Shown: piece by piece, positions 37,354 through 47,718 of the stretch
Layout: every line of letters begins with the position of its first letter
Numbering within the stretch: position 1 is the stretch's first letter
NCBI RefSeq assembly: GCF_003967195.1
Contig: NZ_AP018725.1
Span: 1,798,001 to 1,862,000, forward strand
Direction: 5' to 3'
Length of the DNA stretch: 64,000 nucleotides
DNA from: Sulfuriflexus mobilis
Lineage (GTDB): Bacteria; Pseudomonadota; Gammaproteobacteria; AKS1
The notes under the pieces: model-generated
The model's input: the letters and a program-made list of their open reading frames with translations, nothing else
Database searches by the model: none
Told to the model about the DNA's origin: nothing
Made by a program: the position numbers and the translations under genes

Positions 37354-39117
37354 TCAGTACACCCGTTCCTTGGGCGGGAAGGTCTCCACCGACATAGGCT
37401 TTGTATGTACCGGTTTGAAATCCAACTGCCGGCCATCTTTATAGAACAGGGTATGCTTCAGCCAGTTCACGTCATTTCGTTCTGGATAATCCATACGTGA
37501 ATGCGCACCGCGACTCTCCTGGCGGGCCAGTGCCGAACACACCGTTGCGATGGCGACATCCATGAGATTTTCCAGTTCCAGTGCCTCGATGCGTGCCGTG
37601 TTAAAGGCCTGACTATGGTCCGTCAGCCGGGCATCGGGCAGTCGCGCCTCGATAGCGAGTACCTTGTCCAGACCTTCCTGCAGGACCTCTTCGGTACGGA
37701 AGACCCCACAGTGTTGTTCCATGACCCGTTTTAGTTCGTTACGCAGACCGGCGACCGACTCCCCCTCGCCCTTTTGCTGCCAGCGTTGCAGACGCTGCAT
37801 GGCCACGTCGATACTCGACTCCTGCAACTCACGGTGATGACGGTTTTCAGTCAGGTACTGCTTGATATGGTTGGCCGAGGCCCGCCCAAAGACCAGGATG
37901 TCCAGTAGCGAATTACCACCCAGCCGATTCGCCCCGTGTACCGAGACACAGGCACATTCGCCGGCGGCGTACAGGCCTGGCACCTCTTCTTCCGGCCCGG
38001 AGGATACCGGGATCACCACCTGGCCATGGCGGTTGGTCGGGATCCCGCCCATGGTGTAGTGAGCCGTGGGAAAAACCGGGATCGGTTTATCGGCCGGGTC
38101 AATATTCAAAAACGTCTGTGTCATATCACAAATACCCGGCAGGCGCTTGTGCACAACCTCGCGACCGAGGTGATCGACCTTTAACAGGATGTGATCCTTG
38201 TTCGGCCCACAACCACGGCCTTCGCGTATCTCGACAGCGATGGCCCGACTGACCACGTCACGACTGGCCAGGTCCCTGGCCTTCGGCGCGTAGCGTTCCA
38301 TAAAACGCTCGCCCTCGCCATTGATGAGATAACCACCCTCACCGCGCGCGCCCTCGGTGATCAACATGCCCTTGCCGGCCATACCGGTCGGGTGGAACTG
38401 GAAAAACTCCATGTCCTGCATTGGGATCCCGGCACGCAACGCCATGCCCATACCGTCGCCGGTATTGATCATGGCATTGGTCGAGGTACGGAAGATCTGC
38501 GCCGCCCCGCCGGTGGCCAACAACGTGGTCTTGGCCTCGATCACCATGGGTTCACCCGTGGCAATGTCCATGATCAGTGCGCCAAGGATATAACCTTCGT
38601 CATCACGCAAAAGTTCGATGGCAAAATATTCATCAAAAAAGTGGGTGCGGGCGGCGATATTTTGTTGATACAAGGCATGCAGGATCGCATGACCGGTCCG
38701 GTCTGCGGCGGCACAGGTTCGGGTCGCCTGCGCACCACCAAAATTCTGACTCTGGCCACCAAACGGACGTTGATAGATCCGGCCATCATCCTTGCGCGAA
38801 AACGGTACACCCATGTGCTCGAGTTCATAGACGATGCGCGGTGCCGCCCGACACATATATTCAATCGCATCCTGATCACCGAGATAATCACTGCCCTTGA
38901 CGGTATCGAACATGTGCCAGTGCCAGTTATCCTCGGTCACATTACCGAGTGAGGCATTTACCCCGCCCTGAGCGGCCACAGTATGGGAGCGGGTCGGAAA
39001 GACCTTGGAGACCACTGCGACCATGGCCTCGTCCTGGGATAACTGCAAGGCAGCACGCAGACCCGCACCACCGGCACCAATCACCAGCGTATCGAACTTG
39101 CGCCGGACCAAACTCAT
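37354..39117 (-). CDS. sdhA: Succinate dehydrogenase flavoprotein subunit
   Basis: SdhA oxidises succinate to fumarate with covalent FAD. The 587-residue protein has the Rossmann start [15 protein letters not shown] (residues 13-27), the flavinylated histidine in [10 protein letters not shown] near 44 and the active-site HPTGMAGKG and [10 protein letters not shown] segments. Its ATG overlaps the sdhD stop (TGATG). Confidence 0.97.
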   Translation of the reverse strand: MSLVRRKFDTLVIGAGGAGLRAALQLSQDEAMVAVVSKVFPTRSHTVAAQGGVNASLGNVTEDNWHWHMFDTVKGSDYLGDQDAIEYMCRAAPRIVYELEHMGVPFSRKDDGRIYQRPFGGQSQNFGGAQATRTCAAADRTGHAILHALYQQNIAARTHFFDEYFAIELLRDDEGYILGALIMDIATGEPMVIEAKTTLLATGGAAQIFRTSTNAMINTGDGMGMALRAGIPMQDMEFFQFHPTGMAGKGMLITEGARGEGGYLINGEGERFMERYAPKARDLASRDVVSRAIAVEIREGRGCGPNKDHILLKVDHLGREVVHKRLPGICDMTQTFLNIDPADKPIPVFPTAHYTMGGIPTNRHGQVVIPVSSGPEEEVPGLYAAGECACVSVHGANRLGGNSLLDILVFGRASANHIKQYLTENRHHRELQESSIDVAMQRLQRWQQKGEGESVAGLRNELKRVMEQHCGVFRTEEVLQEGLDKVLAIEARLPDARLTDHSQAFNTARIEALELENLMDVAIATVCSALARQESRGAHSRMDYPERNDVNWLKHTLFYKDGRQLDFKPVHTKPMSVETFPPKERVY

Positions 39118-39461
39118 CAGACCACCCCACTATTAACGAGCAAGATCGACCAGGCCCAGAGCAACTGGCTGATCAAGATAATCGCCGTCATGCTCAGCAG
39201 CAAGAAACGTAGGCCCAGCGCAGACACATAATCCACCAGGATATCGCGCACACCGACCCAGGCATGCAGACAAAGGGCAAGGAAAAACAGGGCAAAGAGC
39301 AAGGCGATAACGGGTTCGGCCAGCAGCCCTCGCCAGGCCAGGTAGTCACGACTAGCCTGTTGCCACATATATAAAGGTATAAACAGCACAAACAAGGCCA
39401 GGTATATAGCCGTGACCCGCTGTAACAACCAGGCGCGAAAACCGCTCAAGCCCCCCGTCAT
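39117..39461 (-). CDS. sdhD: Succinate dehydrogenase membrane anchor subunit
   Basis: The 114-residue protein has three membrane segments (about residues 16-36, 50-70 and 84-106). [14 protein letters not shown] carries the haem-ligand-type histidine and the quinone-site Asp-Tyr pair. ATG 39461 ([20 protein letters not shown]) is chosen because it overlaps the sdhC stop and gives the family length. The longer frame lies within sdhC. Confidence 0.9.
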   Translation of the reverse strand: MTGGLSGFRAWLLQRVTAIYLALFVLFIPLYMWQQASRDYLAWRGLLAEPVIALLFALFFLALCLHAWVGVRDILVDYVSALGLRFLLLSMTAIILISQLLWAWSILLVNSGVV

Positions 39462-39835
39462 AGACACCCCCAGAGTAACACCGTCGTCAACAGCGCCAGA
39501 GCATTGACCAGCCATGCCGTCAGCCTGGCCTGGCGGCGCTGGATACCCCACTCAAGGTCAAGCAATAAAAACCGCAAGCCGGCAAACAAATGGTGGAATA
39601 TGGCCCACAACAACACAAATGCCAGCAGCCTGGCCGGCAGGCTGGTAACCAGTAAAGCCAGTAGTTGATTAAAACGCTCGGCACTGTGCAGGGATTCCTG
39701 CAGGACATAGATAAGCCCGGGCAGGATCAGGAATAATATTGCACCGGAAAGGCGGTGCAGAATCGACAGGATCGCCGTGACGGGCAGATGGATCTGTAAC
39801 AGGTTCAAAAAGACAGGTGCACCCGGTTTATTCAT
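39458..39835 (-). CDS. sdhC: Succinate dehydrogenase cytochrome b556 subunit
   Basis: SdhC forms the haem- and quinone-binding membrane part with SdhD. The product from ATG 39835 has 125 residues, three membrane segments and the family motif SILHRLSGAILFLILPGL with Ser and His near residues 24-28. A second histidine pair lies in FHHLFAGLRFLLLD. A TTG ten codons upstream is an alternative start. It is the first gene of sdhCDAB-sdhE-ygfX. Confidence 0.9.
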   Translation of the reverse strand: MNKPGAPVFLNLLQIHLPVTAILSILHRLSGAILFLILPGLIYVLQESLHSAERFNQLLALLVTSLPARLLAFVLLWAIFHHLFAGLRFLLLDLEWGIQRRQARLTAWLVNALALLTTVLLWGCL

Positions 39836-39937
39836 GGTGTTATAGGTATTTTCCTGTTCCAGCAAGTCTGGTAACTATAAGCAGCATAGCGCGACCATTT
39901 AGCTTGTGCAATGCGGCGCATGCCTTTGCCCGCGAGC

Positions 39938-39946
39938 TGCTATAAT
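39938..39946 (+). promoter_or_regulatory. Extended -10 promoter for ygfZ
   Basis: TGCTATAAT is a perfect -10 hexamer with the TGn extension, 33 bases before the ygfZ ATG. No good -35 is present, which is compatible with an extended -10 promoter. Confidence 0.55.
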
Positions 39947-39979
39947 GCACATAAATTCTCAACCAGACACTTATTAACC

Positions 39980-41035
39980 ATGCGTAGCGAATGGATAAAA
40001 TTTTTGCAAAACCAACAAGCCCGCCTGGATGAGCAAGGCTGGCCTGTTTTTGCCGATGCCCACGAAGAGGCCCATGCAACAAAAACCACGACCATCATGG
40101 CCGATATGTCACCCATCGGGGTTATTCGCATCAGCGGTGAAGAGGCAACCGATTTTTTGCAGGGACAGTTCAGTAATGACATCAAACAAATCGACGAACA
40201 AAGCGCACAACTGAACAGCTACTGCTCGCCGAAGGGTCGTATCCTCGCCAGCTTCTGGCTCTATCGCCAGGATAATGCCTATTACATGCTGTTACCCGTT
40301 GATAACCTGCCGGCCATTCTCAAGCGTCTGAAAATGTATGTGCTCATGGCCAAGGTCACACTCGAGGATGTCAGTGAGGAAAACGCTTGCCTGGGGCTGG
40401 CAGGACCCGAGGCAGACAGTCTGGTGCAACAACATCTTTGTGCTACGGCCATTGAGGCTTCCGGCACCTGCCGGCATGGCGCGCTCACCCTCATACGCCT
40501 GCCAGGCAAGGCCGTACGTTACCTGCTGAGTGGACCGGTTGCCGAGATGCGGTCAGTCTGGCAAAAGCTGTCTGCCACGTGCACACCGGTTGGCTACCGT
40601 GCCTGGCAACTCCTCGATATTGAAGCCGGTCTGCCCTCCGTCTACCTGAAAAATGTTGAGGCCTTTGTGCCACAGATGATCAACCTGCATGCGATTAACG
40701 GTATCAGTTTCAAAAAAGGTTGTTACCCGGGACAGGAAATCGTCGCCCGCATGCACTACCTCGGCAAACTTAAGCGGCGTATGTACCGTGCACGGGTCGA
40801 TTGTGACAACCCGCCACAAGCCGGTGATGCGCTATTTGCCCCGGACGGTGACAGTGGCCAGGGGACTGGGCGGGTGGTCATGGCCAGCCCGGCGGTAGAG
40901 GGCGGTTATGAATTACTCGCCGTGGTCCAGATCAATAGCGTCGACAACGGCGACGTCCACCTGCACAGTGCCGGTGGCCCGCTATTAAACTTTATCCCAC
41001 TGGATTACCCGGTACCGCTCGAACGCGAGGCCTGA
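39980..41035 (+). CDS. ygfZ: Folate-binding protein YgfZ (iron-sulfur cluster assembly)
   Basis: YgfZ uses tetrahydrofolate in maturation or repair of some iron-sulfur enzymes. The 351-residue product from ATG 39980 has the GcvT-like fold and the invariant motif KGCYPGQEIVAR with its conserved cysteine. The upstream reading-frame extension lies in the promoter and was not used. It is divergent from sdhC and so sits beside a three-cluster iron-sulfur enzyme, a suggestive but common arrangement. Confidence 0.94.
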   Translation: MRSEWIKFLQNQQARLDEQGWPVFADAHEEAHATKTTTIMADMSPIGVIRISGEEATDFLQGQFSNDIKQIDEQSAQLNSYCSPKGRILASFWLYRQDNAYYMLLPVDNLPAILKRLKMYVLMAKVTLEDVSEENACLGLAGPEADSLVQQHLCATAIEASGTCRHGALTLIRLPGKAVRYLLSGPVAEMRSVWQKLSATCTPVGYRAWQLLDIEAGLPSVYLKNVEAFVPQMINLHAINGISFKKGCYPGQEIVARMHYLGKLKRRMYRARVDCDNPPQAGDALFAPDGDSGQGTGRVVMASPAVEGGYELLAVVQINSVDNGDVHLHSAGGPLLNFIPLDYPVPLEREA

Positions 41036-41145
41036 GACTTCAGGACCTAGCCCCAAATATTACTGGGAAAAACTACTGTTATTTTTCCTGTGGCGGACTA
41101 GACTATGGACAAAGAGCAATAAAAATTAAGAATCAGGAGATTAAC

Positions 41146-41982
41146 GTGCTGTCTGCGGAAGAATTTTACTCACAGTTGATTAAAGATATTCAGAGTAATC
41201 AGCTGGTCTTACCTACACTTCCCGAGGTAGCCCTGAAAGTCCGGGATACCGTTGAAAATGAGGATGTTTCGGCCAAAGAAGTGGCTGACGTTATCAGTAC
41301 CGATGCTGCGCTCTCGGCGCGACTGATCCAGGTCGCCAACAGCCCGATGTACCGTGGTAACAAGCAGATCGAGGACATACAGACCGCCGTGGCCCGACTC
41401 GGTTTTACCACCACCCGCGACATCGTTACCGGTCTGGTGATGCAACAAATGTTCCAGGCCACATCAGAAGTTACTGACAAGCGCCTGCGCCATATCTGGG
41501 AACACAGCACCCAGGTGGCGAGTATCTCTCAGGTACTTTGTTCGCAATTCACCAAGTTGAAAAAAGATCAGGCGATGTTGGCGGGTCTGGTGCATGACAT
41601 CGGTGCCCTGCCGATTCTTGTCGCCGCGGAAGACATGCCGGAGCTGTTGGAGGATGAAGCAACGCTGGATAAACTCATCAAGGAACTGCACCCGCGCCTG
41701 GGCAAGATGATCCTCGAATCCTGGCACTTCCTGCCCGAGATCAGCGCGGTGGCTGCCGAACATGAAGACCTGAGCCGCAATTCTGGTGATGAGATTGATT
41801 ATGTTGACCTGGTACAGGTCGCCAACCTGCAATCCTATATTGGTACCAACCACCCGCTCGCCAGCGTCAATTTTGACGACGTGCCTGCCTGCGTGAAGCT
41901 CGGACTGGGTGGTGATGTCAACGTCGTCGATATGGACGGTTTTGAAGACCTCGATGATATCCAGAAATCACTTCTGGGATAG
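41146..41982 (+). CDS. HDOD-domain signalling protein
   Basis: The 278-residue protein consists mainly of an HDOD domain (about residues 15-215), with LPTLPEVALKVRDTVEN near 21, STDAALSARLIQVANSPMY near 50 and LVHDIGALPIL near 148. HDOD proteins resemble HD-GYP enzymes but usually lack catalytic metals and act as regulatory scaffolds in motility or c-di-GMP pathways. Start is GTG 41146, with AGGAGA six bases upstream. It follows ygfZ by 110 bases. No receiver or GGDEF domain is fused. Confidence 0.9.
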   Translation: MLSAEEFYSQLIKDIQSNQLVLPTLPEVALKVRDTVENEDVSAKEVADVISTDAALSARLIQVANSPMYRGNKQIEDIQTAVARLGFTTTRDIVTGLVMQQMFQATSEVTDKRLRHIWEHSTQVASISQVLCSQFTKLKKDQAMLAGLVHDIGALPILVAAEDMPELLEDEATLDKLIKELHPRLGKMILESWHFLPEISAVAAEHEDLSRNSGDEIDYVDLVQVANLQSYIGTNHPLASVNFDDVPACVKLGLGGDVNVVDMDGFEDLDDIQKSLLG

Positions 41983-42033
41983 AAATGTCATTGATGGATA
42001 AATGATGCTCATTAATAAGTCTGATTATTTTTT

Positions 42034-42148
42034 AAAAGCCCAACGCAGAGACGCGAAGACGCAGAGAACGCAAAGTAATTGCCCGTATTACATTCATTTT
42101 TAACTTCTCTGCGGCCTTTGCGCCTCTGCGTCTTTGCGTTGGGCCTTT
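42034..42148. repeat. CGCAGAG/CGCAAAG palindromic element, copy 1
   Basis: Two imperfect arms of about 42 bases face each other across some 28 AT-rich bases. The left arm reads AAAAGCCCAACGCAGAG and continues with GCGAAGACGCAGAG words; the right arm is its near complement, ending in TTGCGTTGGGCC. The arms consist of repeated seven-base words related to CGCAGAG or CGCAAAG. It lies between the convergent HDOD and lysS genes and could act as a terminator for both. Confidence 0.85.
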
Positions 42149-42159
42149 AGTTCAAAACA

Positions 42160-43653
42160 TCAATCTTCTCTATGTCGCATATGCGGGAACAACAACACGT
42201 CACGGATCGATGGTGAGTCGGTAAATAACATCACCAGGCGGTCGATGCCGATCCCCTCACCTGCCGTTGGCGGCATACCGTGCTCAAGGGCGACGACGTA
42301 ATCGGCATCAAAGTGCATGGCCTCGTCATCACCGGCATCCTTTTGCAAGACCTGCTCACGGAAGCGTTCGGCCTGGTCCTCGGCATCATTCAACTCGGAG
42401 AAACCATTGGCGATCTCCCGGCCGCCGACAAAGAACTCGAAACGGTCGGTAACATGCGGGTCATTGTCATTACGCCGTGCCAGTGGCGAGACCTCGGCCG
42501 GGTAAGCGGTGATAAAGGTCGGGTCCTTGAGACGGTGTTCGACGGTTTTCTCAAATATCTCGATCTGTACCTTGCCCAGACCATAGCTGTCCTTGAGCGG
42601 GATACCGAGACCTTCGGCCACTTTACGCGCGCCATCCAGTTCAGCTATCTGTGCAGCCGTTACCTCCGGGTTAAAGTGCAGGATGGATTCGGTGACCGAC
42701 ATGCGCGTGAACGGTTTGCCAAAGTCATACTGCTCCCCCTGATATTCAATGACCGACTTGCCTAGCAGATCTTCGGCCAGTCCTCGCAGCAATTCTTCAG
42801 TTTGGTCCATGAGGTCGTGATATGTGGCATAGGCCTCGTAGAATTCAATCATGGTGAATTCCGGGTTGTGGCGCGTCGATAGCCCTTCGTTGCGGAAGTT
42901 ACGATTGATCTCATAAACACGTTCAAAGCCACCGACGACGAGACGCTTCAGGTAAAGCTCCGGCGCAATACGCAGGTATAACTGCATATCCAGTGCATTG
43001 TGATGGGTCAGAAACGGTTTAGCCGCTGCACCACCGGGTATAGTCTGCATCATCGGCGTTTCCACCTCGAGGAAGTCACGCGCGTTAAAGAAGTTACGGA
43101 TATAACTAATGATCTGCGTACGCACCTTGAAGGTGTTACGCGAGGTCTCATTCATAATCAGGTCAAGGTAACGCTGACGATAACGTGCCTCCTGGTCAAC
43201 CAGGCCATGAAATTTGTCCGGCAAGGGACGCAATGCCTTGGTTAGCAGGCGCACGCTATCTACCCTGACTGACAACTCGCCCTTGTCCGTCTTCGTGAGC
43301 ACGCCCTCCGCGCCAATAATGTCACCCAGGTCCCACTTCTTGAACTGCGTATTGTAGACTCCCTCAGGCAACTCATCCCTGGCAACGTACAACTGAATAT
43401 CACCGGACATGTCCTTGATATGGCAGAAGCTCAACTTTCCCATAACACGCCGCGTCATCATGCGGCCGGCAACACTGGCTCGCACCGGACTGGCATCGAG
43501 TTCTTCCTTGGATTTATCACCGTACTCAGCATGTAGTTCACCTGCCATGACATCACGACGGAAATCATTCGGAAAGGCGATGCCTTCCTCGCGTAGCGAG
43601 TCCAATTTCGCCCTGCGCTGGGCAATATGTTCGTGTTCTTCGTTGTCGGCCAT
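42160..43653 (-). CDS. lysS: Lysyl-tRNA synthetase, class II
   Basis: The 497-residue enzyme has an N-terminal OB-fold anticodon domain (about residues 55-145) and a class II catalytic core with motif 2 [15 protein letters not shown] near 253 and motif 3 [11 protein letters not shown] near 472. It lies after prfB with a 40-base gap. The prfB-lysS pairing is conserved in E. coli and many others. Confidence 0.97.
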   Translation of the reverse strand: MADNEEHEHIAQRRAKLDSLREEGIAFPNDFRRDVMAGELHAEYGDKSKEELDASPVRASVAGRMMTRRVMGKLSFCHIKDMSGDIQLYVARDELPEGVYNTQFKKWDLGDIIGAEGVLTKTDKGELSVRVDSVRLLTKALRPLPDKFHGLVDQEARYRQRYLDLIMNETSRNTFKVRTQIISYIRNFFNARDFLEVETPMMQTIPGGAAAKPFLTHHNALDMQLYLRIAPELYLKRLVVGGFERVYEINRNFRNEGLSTRHNPEFTMIEFYEAYATYHDLMDQTEELLRGLAEDLLGKSVIEYQGEQYDFGKPFTRMSVTESILHFNPEVTAAQIAELDGARKVAEGLGIPLKDSYGLGKVQIEIFEKTVEHRLKDPTFITAYPAEVSPLARRNDNDPHVTDRFEFFVGGREIANGFSELNDAEDQAERFREQVLQKDAGDDEAMHFDADYVVALEHGMPPTAGEGIGIDRLVMLFTDSPSIRDVLLFPHMRHRED

Positions 43654-43693
43654 AGTGGTTACCGTTGAAATAAATATCAGTTCAGTTTCGTTT

Positions 43694-44792
43694 TTATAAG
43701 CCCTTCTTCAGGCTCGCTTCAATAAACTTGTCCAGATCGCCATCAAGCACGGCCTGGGTGTTGCCGGTTTCTACACCAGTACGCAGGTCTTTAATGCGTG
43801 ACTGGTCGAGCACGTAGGAGCGGATCTGACTGCCCCAACCGATGTCAGACTTGCTGTCTTCCACAACCTGAGATTCGGCATTACGTTTTTGCATTTCCAG
43901 TTCATATAGCTTGGCCTTGAGTTGCTTCATGGCCGTGGCCTTGTTCTTATGCTGCGAGCGGTCATTCTGACATTGCACCACGGTGCCTGTAGGATTATGC
44001 GTAATTCGCACCGCCGACTCGGTACGGTTAACGTGCTGACCTCCGGCGCCACTGGCACGATAGACATCAATACGCAGGTCGGCCGGATTAATATCGATAT
44101 CGATATCATCATCGACTTCCGGTGAGACGAACACCGCAGAGAAAGAGGTATGTCGGCGGTTACCGGAATCAAACGGTGATTTTCTTACCAGCCGGTGCAC
44201 ACCGCTCTCGGTACGCAACCAGCCAAAGGCATAGGGGCCGCTGAACTGCACGGTGGCCGACTTGATACCCGCGACTTCCCCTGCCGAGGCCTCGATGATC
44301 TCGGTCTTGAAACCGTGCTGTTCACCCCAGCGCAGATACATGCGCAGCAGCATCTCGGCCCAGTCCTGCGCCTCAGTACCACCGGAACCGGCCTGGATAT
44401 CGAGAAAGGCATTGTTCGCGTCCATCTTACCGGAGAACATGCGTTGAAATTCGAGCTTGGCCAGCCCCTCTTCCTGACTGTCCAGGTCGGCGACCACCGA
44501 CTCGACCGTGTCCTCGTCCTGATCGGCCTCGGCCAGTTCAAGCAGTTCCCTGGCCTCGTCGAGGGCGGCATTTAGGGTGTCGAGGGTCTCGACGACCTGC
44601 TCGAGCATGGCACGCTCACGGCCAAGGGCCTGCGCGCGCTCGGGGTCGTTCCAGATATCGGGGTCTTCAAGTTCGCGGCTGACCTCGGTCAGGCGTTCAG
44701 ACTTGTTATCGTAGTCAAAGATACCCCCTAAGCTCGTCAGAGCGAAGTTGCATATCCTTGATCCGGGTATAGATGGGGTTCAGTTCCAGCAT
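43694..44792 (-). CDS. prfB: Peptide chain release factor 2, with programmed frameshift
   Basis: RF2 ends translation at UGA and UAA. The first 25 codons run from ATG 44792 ([20 protein letters not shown]) to CTT, then meet TGA at 44717-44715. A +1 shift at CTT-TGA-C skips base 44717 and continues from 44716 to the stop at 43694, giving 365 residues as in E. coli. The internal AGGGGG Shine-Dalgarno is intact. The GGQ motif ([12 protein letters not shown]) and the SPF anticodon tripeptide (KSPFDSG) identify RF2. RF2 scarcity at the in-frame UGA gives autoregulation. Confidence 0.97.
44714..44729 (-). promoter_or_regulatory. prfB +1 frameshift site
   Basis: The minus strand reads AGGGGGTATCTTTGAC: a Shine-Dalgarno-like stimulator three bases before the slippery CTT and the UGA stop followed by C. 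It is identical to the E. coli site. Confidence 0.97.
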
Positions 44793-44911
44793 GTCGGCCA
44801 AACAGTGATTACAAAGTGCTGAATGTTACTACAGCGCGACCGATCTGACTACAAAATGCCTGTTTTAAATCGCCTTTATGGCCAGTCCGGACTATCCAGC
44901 CTTGTGTTTAA

Positions 44912-46645
44912 TTAAGCCAGCACCTCGATGTGCTCAACCATGAGCTGTGCCGTACGCATCCCCTGGAACTCATTTACGTCGAGACGGTAGGCAAGACGCA
45001 GGCGTTCCACCCGGCTCGGCCAATCGGCGTCGGTGATATTGAAGGCGATGCCATCGATACAGGCCTGCTCGCCGGGCTTGCGTAACATGAGTTTCAGGTG
45101 CCGTTCACCAACAATACGCCGGCTGACCAGTTCAAACTCGCCATCGAAGGTCGGTTCCGGAAAGCCCTGCCCCCAGGGCCCGGCATTGCGCAGGGTCTCG
45201 GCAAACGCCAGGTTCAGCTCTGTACTGGCCAGTTCGCCGTCGCTAAGCACGACACCCTTCAGGTCCTCCTCATCGAGTTGCCGGCGCACCTCGGCATCAA
45301 AGGCCTCGCAAAAACGCCCGAACTGCGCCTCAGGCAGGCTCAGACCGGCGGCCATGGCATGGCCACCGAACTTGCTGATCAGGCCAGGATTATGCGCCGC
45401 CACGGCATCAAGGGCATCACGAATATGCAGTCCGGGGATCGAACGCGCCGAGCCTTTTAGTTCTCCGCTATCTCCCGAGGCAAAGGCGATCACCGGACGA
45501 TGCAGGCGTTCCTTGACCCGCGAGGCAAGGATGCCGATCACACCCTGGTGCCAGCCCGGGTCATACAGACACACACCGACCGGCTGTTGGGCATCATCGA
45601 ACTGCAGGCTGTCCAGTGCGGCAAAGGCCTGTTCGCGCATGTCCTGTTCAATGGCGCGCCGTTCATGGTTGAGGGCATCGAGTTGTTGTGCCAGTGCCAG
45701 GGCCTGCTTCGGTTCATCGGTGAGCAGACACTCGATGCCGATCGACATATCCTCCAGCCGCCCCGCCGCATTCAGGCGCGGTGCCACCGCAAAACCAAAG
45801 TCAGCGGCAACACAGGTCTGCTGATCTCGCCCGGCCACCTTCAGCAACGCCGTAATACCGGCACAGCATTTACCCTGACGAATACGTGCCAGACCCTGGG
45901 CAACAAGGATACGATTATTGCGTTCCAGTGGCACCACGTCCGCGACTGTGCCAAGGGCGACGAGATCCAGCAAGACGGCCAGGTTCGGTTCAGTAATCCC
46001 CTTGAGCGTAAATCCATCGCGCCGGCGCAACTCGGCACGCAGTGAAAACATCACATACAGGGCCACGCCAACACCGGCCAGCGACTTGCAGGGAAAGCTG
46101 TCGCCCGGCTGGTTCGGGTTCACAATGGCATCGGCCTCGGGCAACGCATCGGCGGGCAGATGGTGATCGGTCACGATCACCTGCATGCCATATTGTTTGG
46201 CGGTCCTGACTCCGGCAATACTGGAGATACCATTATCGACGGTTATCAGTAGATCTGGTTTACGTTCCGCGGCCAGTTCCACAATCTCCGGCGTCAGACC
46301 ATAACCAAAGGTAAAACGGTTTGGCACCAGATAATCGACCTGCTGCGCACCGAGCATGCGCAGGGCACGCATCATCAGGGCGCTACTGGTCGCCCCGTCG
46401 GCATCAAAATCACCGACGATAACCATGCGTTTGTCCTGCATGACCGCATCGGCGAGCAGCGTGGTTGCCTCACGCATGCCGAGCAAGTCCTGATAGGGCA
46501 AAAGATTCGCCAGCGAGTAATCAAGGTCTTCGTCGGCCTTCACATCACGCGCCGCATAGATACGTGACAATACAGGGTGCTGACCCTTCATACCGAGTGT
46601 AGCGCTGGCCTCGCGACGCAGAATGGTTTTTTCAATCTGACTCAT
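44912..46645 (-). CDS. recJ: Single-stranded-DNA-specific exonuclease RecJ
   Basis: RecJ is a 5'-3' exonuclease of the RecF pathway and mismatch repair. The 577-residue protein has the DHH phosphoesterase motifs DFDADGATSSA (near residue 78), VTVDNGISS, TDHHLPAD and NPNQPGD, a DHHA1 domain with FGGHAMAAGLSL near 405 and a C-terminal OB fold. It starts 5 bases after the rpfE-like stop. Confidence 0.95.
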   Translation of the reverse strand: MSQIEKTILRREASATLGMKGQHPVLSRIYAARDVKADEDLDYSLANLLPYQDLLGMREATTLLADAVMQDKRMVIVGDFDADGATSSALMMRALRMLGAQQVDYLVPNRFTFGYGLTPEIVELAAERKPDLLITVDNGISSIAGVRTAKQYGMQVIVTDHHLPADALPEADAIVNPNQPGDSFPCKSLAGVGVALYVMFSLRAELRRRDGFTLKGITEPNLAVLLDLVALGTVADVVPLERNNRILVAQGLARIRQGKCCAGITALLKVAGRDQQTCVAADFGFAVAPRLNAAGRLEDMSIGIECLLTDEPKQALALAQQLDALNHERRAIEQDMREQAFAALDSLQFDDAQQPVGVCLYDPGWHQGVIGILASRVKERLHRPVIAFASGDSGELKGSARSIPGLHIRDALDAVAAHNPGLISKFGGHAMAAGLSLPEAQFGRFCEAFDAEVRRQLDEEDLKGVVLSDGELASTELNLAFAETLRNAGPWGQGFPEPTFDGEFELVSRRIVGERHLKLMLRKPGEQACIDGIAFNITDADWPSRVERLRLAYRLDVNEFQGMRTAQLMVEHIEVLA

Positions 46646-46650
46646 TATAT

Positions 46651-47700
46651 TCAGGCCAATAACTCAGTTAACTGACGCGGGCGACGCCACCAACGACGCA
46701 TCGTCTTGCGATTCAGGCAGAATCGTTGCCCGGCAAAATAAATCACTAACTCATCAAGCTTACCCTGCTTCATATCAGAGCATAATACCTGCAGGTAATC
46801 ACGCTCGAAGCCGCTCAGGAACCGCATGAAGGCCTGTGGGTCATCACGCTCAGCCAACTCGGCAAACTCCAGCAATTGTTCCGTGTCATCAAGCACGCAC
46901 TCTCCGGCTGAACCAGGCACATCGCCCACCTCTACCCGCATATACCGGGCCAGTCCCCGGCTAAAGGCCTGTTGTGTGTAGACACGGCTGAATGCACTTG
47001 AACCATATTCGGGTGACCATTTTGGAAGCTTGCCGCCACCCCAGCACCAGACGCTGTTCACCTCGGCCATAGCCGATTCGGCACGCTGTCGATTGACCTC
47101 GCTGGCCGTCATCTGCATTTGCATCTCATTCAGATAGCGCCGCCACGTCGCTTGCTCTGGGCCCACTGGTAAAAAGTGTAAAATATTTCGCGCCAATACC
47201 TTGTCTAACGGGGTGAAACTGACATCCGGGGCTTGCCGACAACGCAGGTACCAATGCTCGTGTGTGCCGACAATAAACTCGAGAGCATCTTCACGAAAGA
47301 GTTGATTCAGTTCTTCAACCAACTGCCTGGCCTGCGCGGGGGTAGGGGAAAATGACTCGCCACTAAACAACAACAAGTGGTCCAGGTCCGGGTGCAGGTG
47401 CACAGGATCAGCACACAACCAATAAGCCTCATCGGCAGGTTGCAATCCATCTGCCAGGGCACGCAGGGCGGCAACAGGTGGAGAAGTCTGCACCTCACCG
47501 CTTAACAGGTAAAAAACCAGGCTATGCCTGTCGGTGACAGGCATGGCCATTTTATCTGCGCGCGCAAGGAGCTTATGGAAAAGATTCAGCGGTTCACTGG
47601 CCTGCTCGGCGCAGGCCTGAAGATACTGGAGAAACTCAGGATTTTCATCGGGCAGCGACGGCAAGACAAGGCTTAGCCGGGATGACGTCACTATCCGCAT
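46651..47700 (-). CDS. RpfE-family protein of unknown function
   Basis: The 349-residue cytoplasmic protein has no motif of known catalysis. Its composition and a segment WYLRCRQAPDVSFTPLDKV, followed by SVWCWGGGKLP, match a family sometimes annotated as regulatory protein RpfE or mislabelled phosphoglycerate mutase (COG4255). In Xanthomonas rpfE also precedes recJ-prfB-lysS. The family assignment rests on these motifs and the shared gene order. The other rpf genes for diffusible signal factor are absent here. Confidence 0.7.
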   Translation of the reverse strand: MRIVTSSRLSLVLPSLPDENPEFLQYLQACAEQASEPLNLFHKLLARADKMAMPVTDRHSLVFYLLSGEVQTSPPVAALRALADGLQPADEAYWLCADPVHLHPDLDHLLLFSGESFSPTPAQARQLVEELNQLFREDALEFIVGTHEHWYLRCRQAPDVSFTPLDKVLARNILHFLPVGPEQATWRRYLNEMQMQMTASEVNRQRAESAMAEVNSVWCWGGGKLPKWSPEYGSSAFSRVYTQQAFSRGLARYMRVEVGDVPGSAGECVLDDTEQLLEFAELAERDDPQAFMRFLSGFERDYLQVLCSDMKQGKLDELVIYFAGQRFCLNRKTMRRWWRRPRQLTELLA

Positions 47701-47718
47701 AGGAGAATATGCCCCCGT

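Noticed and set aside
41983-42159. CRISPR-like array in the CGCAGAG repeats
   Set aside because: The seven-base words are too short and degenerate, have no regular unique spacers, and form a palindrome rather than a direct-repeat array; no cas genes are nearby.
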